DNA of 39,330 nt, from NCBI GenBank assembly GCA_021779075.1, contig JAJYBG010000004.1:1-39330 (forward strand). The letters run 5' to 3'. Made by a program: the position numbers and the translations under genes. Positions 37,430 to 39,330 of the stretch are shown here, in pieces. Within the stretch, counting starts at the first letter, position 1, and the number at the start of each line of letters is the position of its first letter. The notes below the pieces were generated by a model. That model was not told where the DNA came from. It saw only the letters and a list, made by a program, of their open reading frames with translations, and made no database searches. This DNA is from Actinomycetes bacterium. GTDB lineage: Bacteria; Actinomycetota; Actinomycetes; Actinomycetales; Microbacteriaceae.

Positions 37430-38127
37430 CCGGGACCCGGCCGCGCCGCGGGCGACTCCACGGCATCAAGCGAATAACCGACCCCGCGAACCGTCTGGAT
37501 GTCGTGGCGCCCGAAGGGGCGATCGATTTTGCGACGAAGGTAGCCGATGTACACATCGACGATATTCGAGTCGATGTCGAGCTCTGCGTCCCACACATGC
37601 CGCGCGATGGTGGCGCGACTGGAGACGATCCCGCGTCGATACATGAGGAATTCGAGAAGGGAGAACTCCCGCGCAGTGAGCGATATCTCGGTTTCGCCCC
37701 TCCAACACCTGCGGGCGGCGGGGTCGATGCTGAGGTCGCCGAGAGTCAGCTTGGGCGATCGATCGGCAGGTGAACGCCGGAGCAGGGCCCGGATGCGGGC
37801 GCCAAGTACCAGGAATGAGAATGGTTTCGAGAGATAGTCGTCCGCCCCGAGGTCAAGCGCTTCGGCTTCGTCGTGTTCGCCGTCCTTCGCCGTGAGCATC
37901 AGGATGGGCACCTTCGATCCGTTCTGGCGGACACGCCGGCACACCTCGAATCCAGAGATCCCGGGAAGCATGAGGTCGAGGACCAGGATGTCGAAATCGT
38001 TCTCCGTGGCCATCCAGAGTCCCTCGATGCCATCCGGCGCGGTCTCAACCTGGAATCCCTCAGAACCAAGCCCGACGGCCAGAGCCGCGAGCATCTCGGC
38101 ATCGTCGTCGATGACGAGAACCCGCAT
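37426..38127 (-). CDS. OmpR-family response regulator
   Basis: MRVLVIDDDAEMLAAL, DILVLDLMLPGISGFEVCRRVR, LTAKDGEHDEAEALDLGADDYLSKPF; C-terminal winged helix LTAREFSLLEFLMYRRGIVSSRATIARHVWD; 4-bp overlap with the kinase. Confidence 0.93.
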   Translation of the reverse strand: MRVLVIDDDAEMLAALAVGLGSEGFQVETAPDGIEGLWMATENDFDILVLDLMLPGISGFEVCRRVRQNGSKVPILMLTAKDGEHDEAEALDLGADDYLSKPFSFLVLGARIRALLRRSPADRSPKLTLGDLSIDPAARRCWRGETEISLTAREFSLLEFLMYRRGIVSSRATIARHVWDAELDIDSNIVDVYIGYLRRKIDRPFGRHDIQTVRGVGYSLDAVESPAARPGPG

Positions 38128-38226
38128 CGCCGACCCCGTCCCCGCCCGATCGGAATCGTCGAGCTACCCGCCCATTCTTGTCCGCATGGCTGAGACGGCC
38201 GTGAGAGCGCAGCACGGCCACAACCG

Positions 38227-38246
38227 CAGGCGAATCCCCAGGCGAA
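38227..38246. promoter_or_regulatory. Direct repeat in the divergent intergenic region; candidate OmpR-type regulator box
   Basis: CAGGCGAA at 38227-38234 and 38239-38246 (12-bp period), between the response regulator and the secreted small protein. Confidence 0.35.
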
Positions 38247-38318
38247 CTTATTTCCGGCTCATTCGGCTGTGACAGTTTCTCCATGTCCAAGCGGACGACG
38301 AACAAGGAGAAGACACAC

Positions 38319-38609
38319 ATGCAGAAGAAGAAGACCGTCATCACGACTCTCGCGATCCTCGGCGGGGTTGGTCTGGCCTCTGTCGGCGCGAGCGCTGCCA
38401 TGGCGAGCACGCCGTCGGCACCGCCAAGCACGTCGACCTCATCTAGCACGGAGACCACCACCCCTGAGACCGCAGGCGCGACGGAGACCCCCGACGCACC
38501 GGAGACCGGAGCGACCGCGGAATCCTCGACCGCGAACGATGGCCCCGGCGGCCACGCCGACGCACCGGGTGCCGACGTCAACCACGAGGGCGGAGACTCC
38601 GAGAAGTAG
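38319..38609 (+). CDS. Small secreted acidic Thr/Ser/Glu-rich protein
   Basis: AAGGAG upstream of ATG 38319; MQKKKTVITTLAILGGVGLASVGASAAMASTPSAPPSTSTSSSTETTTPETAG...DGPGGHADAPGADVNHEGGDSEK. Confidence 0.7.
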   Translation: MQKKKTVITTLAILGGVGLASVGASAAMASTPSAPPSTSTSSSTETTTPETAGATETPDAPETGATAESSTANDGPGGHADAPGADVNHEGGDSEK

Positions 38610-38630
38610 AAGAACTCGGGAATCCCGCCG

Positions 38631-38665
38631 AAGCCGCCCCGCGCATCCCGTGCGCGGGGCGGCTT
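38631..38665 (+). terminator. Strong GC hairpin after the small secreted protein gene
   Basis: AAGCCGCCCCGCGC-ATCCCGT-GCGCGGGGCGGCTT, 14-bp perfect stem, no long T tract. Confidence 0.72.
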
Positions 38666-38677
38666 CGCGCGCCGGCG

Positions 38678-38822
38678 TTACTTCTGCGAAGAGACGCGCA
38701 GGACCAGATCCACCCGCGAACCCAACCCCGGGGTCGAGGTGACCCGCACTCGGCCATGATGAGCGTGGACCGATCCTCGTGACCGCCGAGAGCCCGAGCC
38801 CGTGACCGGACGAAGAGTGATC
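38678..38822 (-). pseudogene. C-terminal remnant of a histidine kinase (frameshifted)
   Basis: Minus strand: SSGHGLGLSAVTRI in one frame, then VHAHHGRVRVTSTPGLGSRVDLVLRVSSQK* in another: G-box and end of a HATPase domain. Confidence 0.65.
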
Positions 38823-38915
38823 ACCTCGACCGCTTCTCAGTTATGAGCCTCCAAGTCTCACCGCGAGCGGCCCAAGAGGTCGCAATTTGCAATAAGACTC
38901 GGTTGGTCGGGATGA

Positions 38916-39330
38916 CAGTCTTCCTACCTTCGCTTCGAGGCCGATCTGCCCAACGAGACCTGGCAATCCAACTTCACCCACTGGCGCATCAAGGGCGGGA
39001 TCGGAGTTGAGATCCTCACCTTCCTCGACGACCATGCCCGGCTCGCCCTCTCCGTGATCGCCTACCCCGTCGTGACCGTCCAACGAGTTCTCAGCCAATT
39101 CCGTCAAACCGTCGCGGAGTTCGGCCCGCCCGCCTCAACATTGACCGACAACGGGCTGGTCTTCACCACCCGGGTCCGCGGCGGCAAGAACACCTTCGAG
39201 AACGAGCTGAACCTGCTGGGCATCGACCAGAAGAACGGACGACCCAACCACCCGCAAACCCAGGGCAAGGTCGAACGGTTCCAGCAGACAATGAAGAAAT
39301 GGCTACGCGCCCAGCCCGCCGCCGCCACGG
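38916..39330 (+). pseudogene. Partial IS481-type transposase (left-truncated; runs off the window)
   Basis: QSSYLRFEADLPNETWQSNFTHWRIKGGIGVEILTFLDDHARLAL, STLTDNGLVFTTR, NGRPNHPQTQGKVERFQQTMKKWLRAQP; stop codon directly upstream and no HTH region. Confidence 0.82.

Noticed and set aside
1-39330. CRISPR arrays, rRNA genes or a replication module
   Set aside because: None seen: no regularly spaced direct repeats, no rRNA-like stretches, no Rep or partition genes.

Overview
High-GC actinobacterial DNA (gene content looks Microbacteriaceae-like; this is an inference). The left ~24 kb is mostly ordinary chromosomal content: ApbE end and a ferric reductase/FNR/2Fe-2S fusion, a GT4/GH130 cluster, a K+/H+ antiporter behind a possible structured leader RNA, a flavin disulfide reductase, an osmoprotectant-type ABC operon, a pyruvate-kinase-like protein, a SipW-type signal peptidase fused to Ig-like repeats beside a SipW-type substrate, a DMT exporter, an ALDH, and an NDMA-type ADH followed by MoxR and VWA genes. 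About 24.2-36 kb is an accessory region: IS3 remnant, toxin-antitoxin pair, N-truncated IS110, tRNA-Pro(GGG), an intact IS481-type element with exact 15-bp target duplications, a coupled three-gene operon (AbiEi antitoxin, AbiEii nucleotidyltransferase toxin, TOTE-type archaeo-eukaryotic primase/SF2 helicase), then a mosaic of truncated IS1595, IS21, IS3 and IS30 elements ending in a truncated ParE/RelE-like toxin. The right end has a two-component system divergent from a small secreted acidic protein, a histidine kinase remnant and a partial second IS481-type transposase. The best candidates for an under-described system are the AbiE + TOTE primase-helicase operon and the signal peptidase/Ig-repeat fusion. 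All family calls come from reading motifs by eye; no database search was run.
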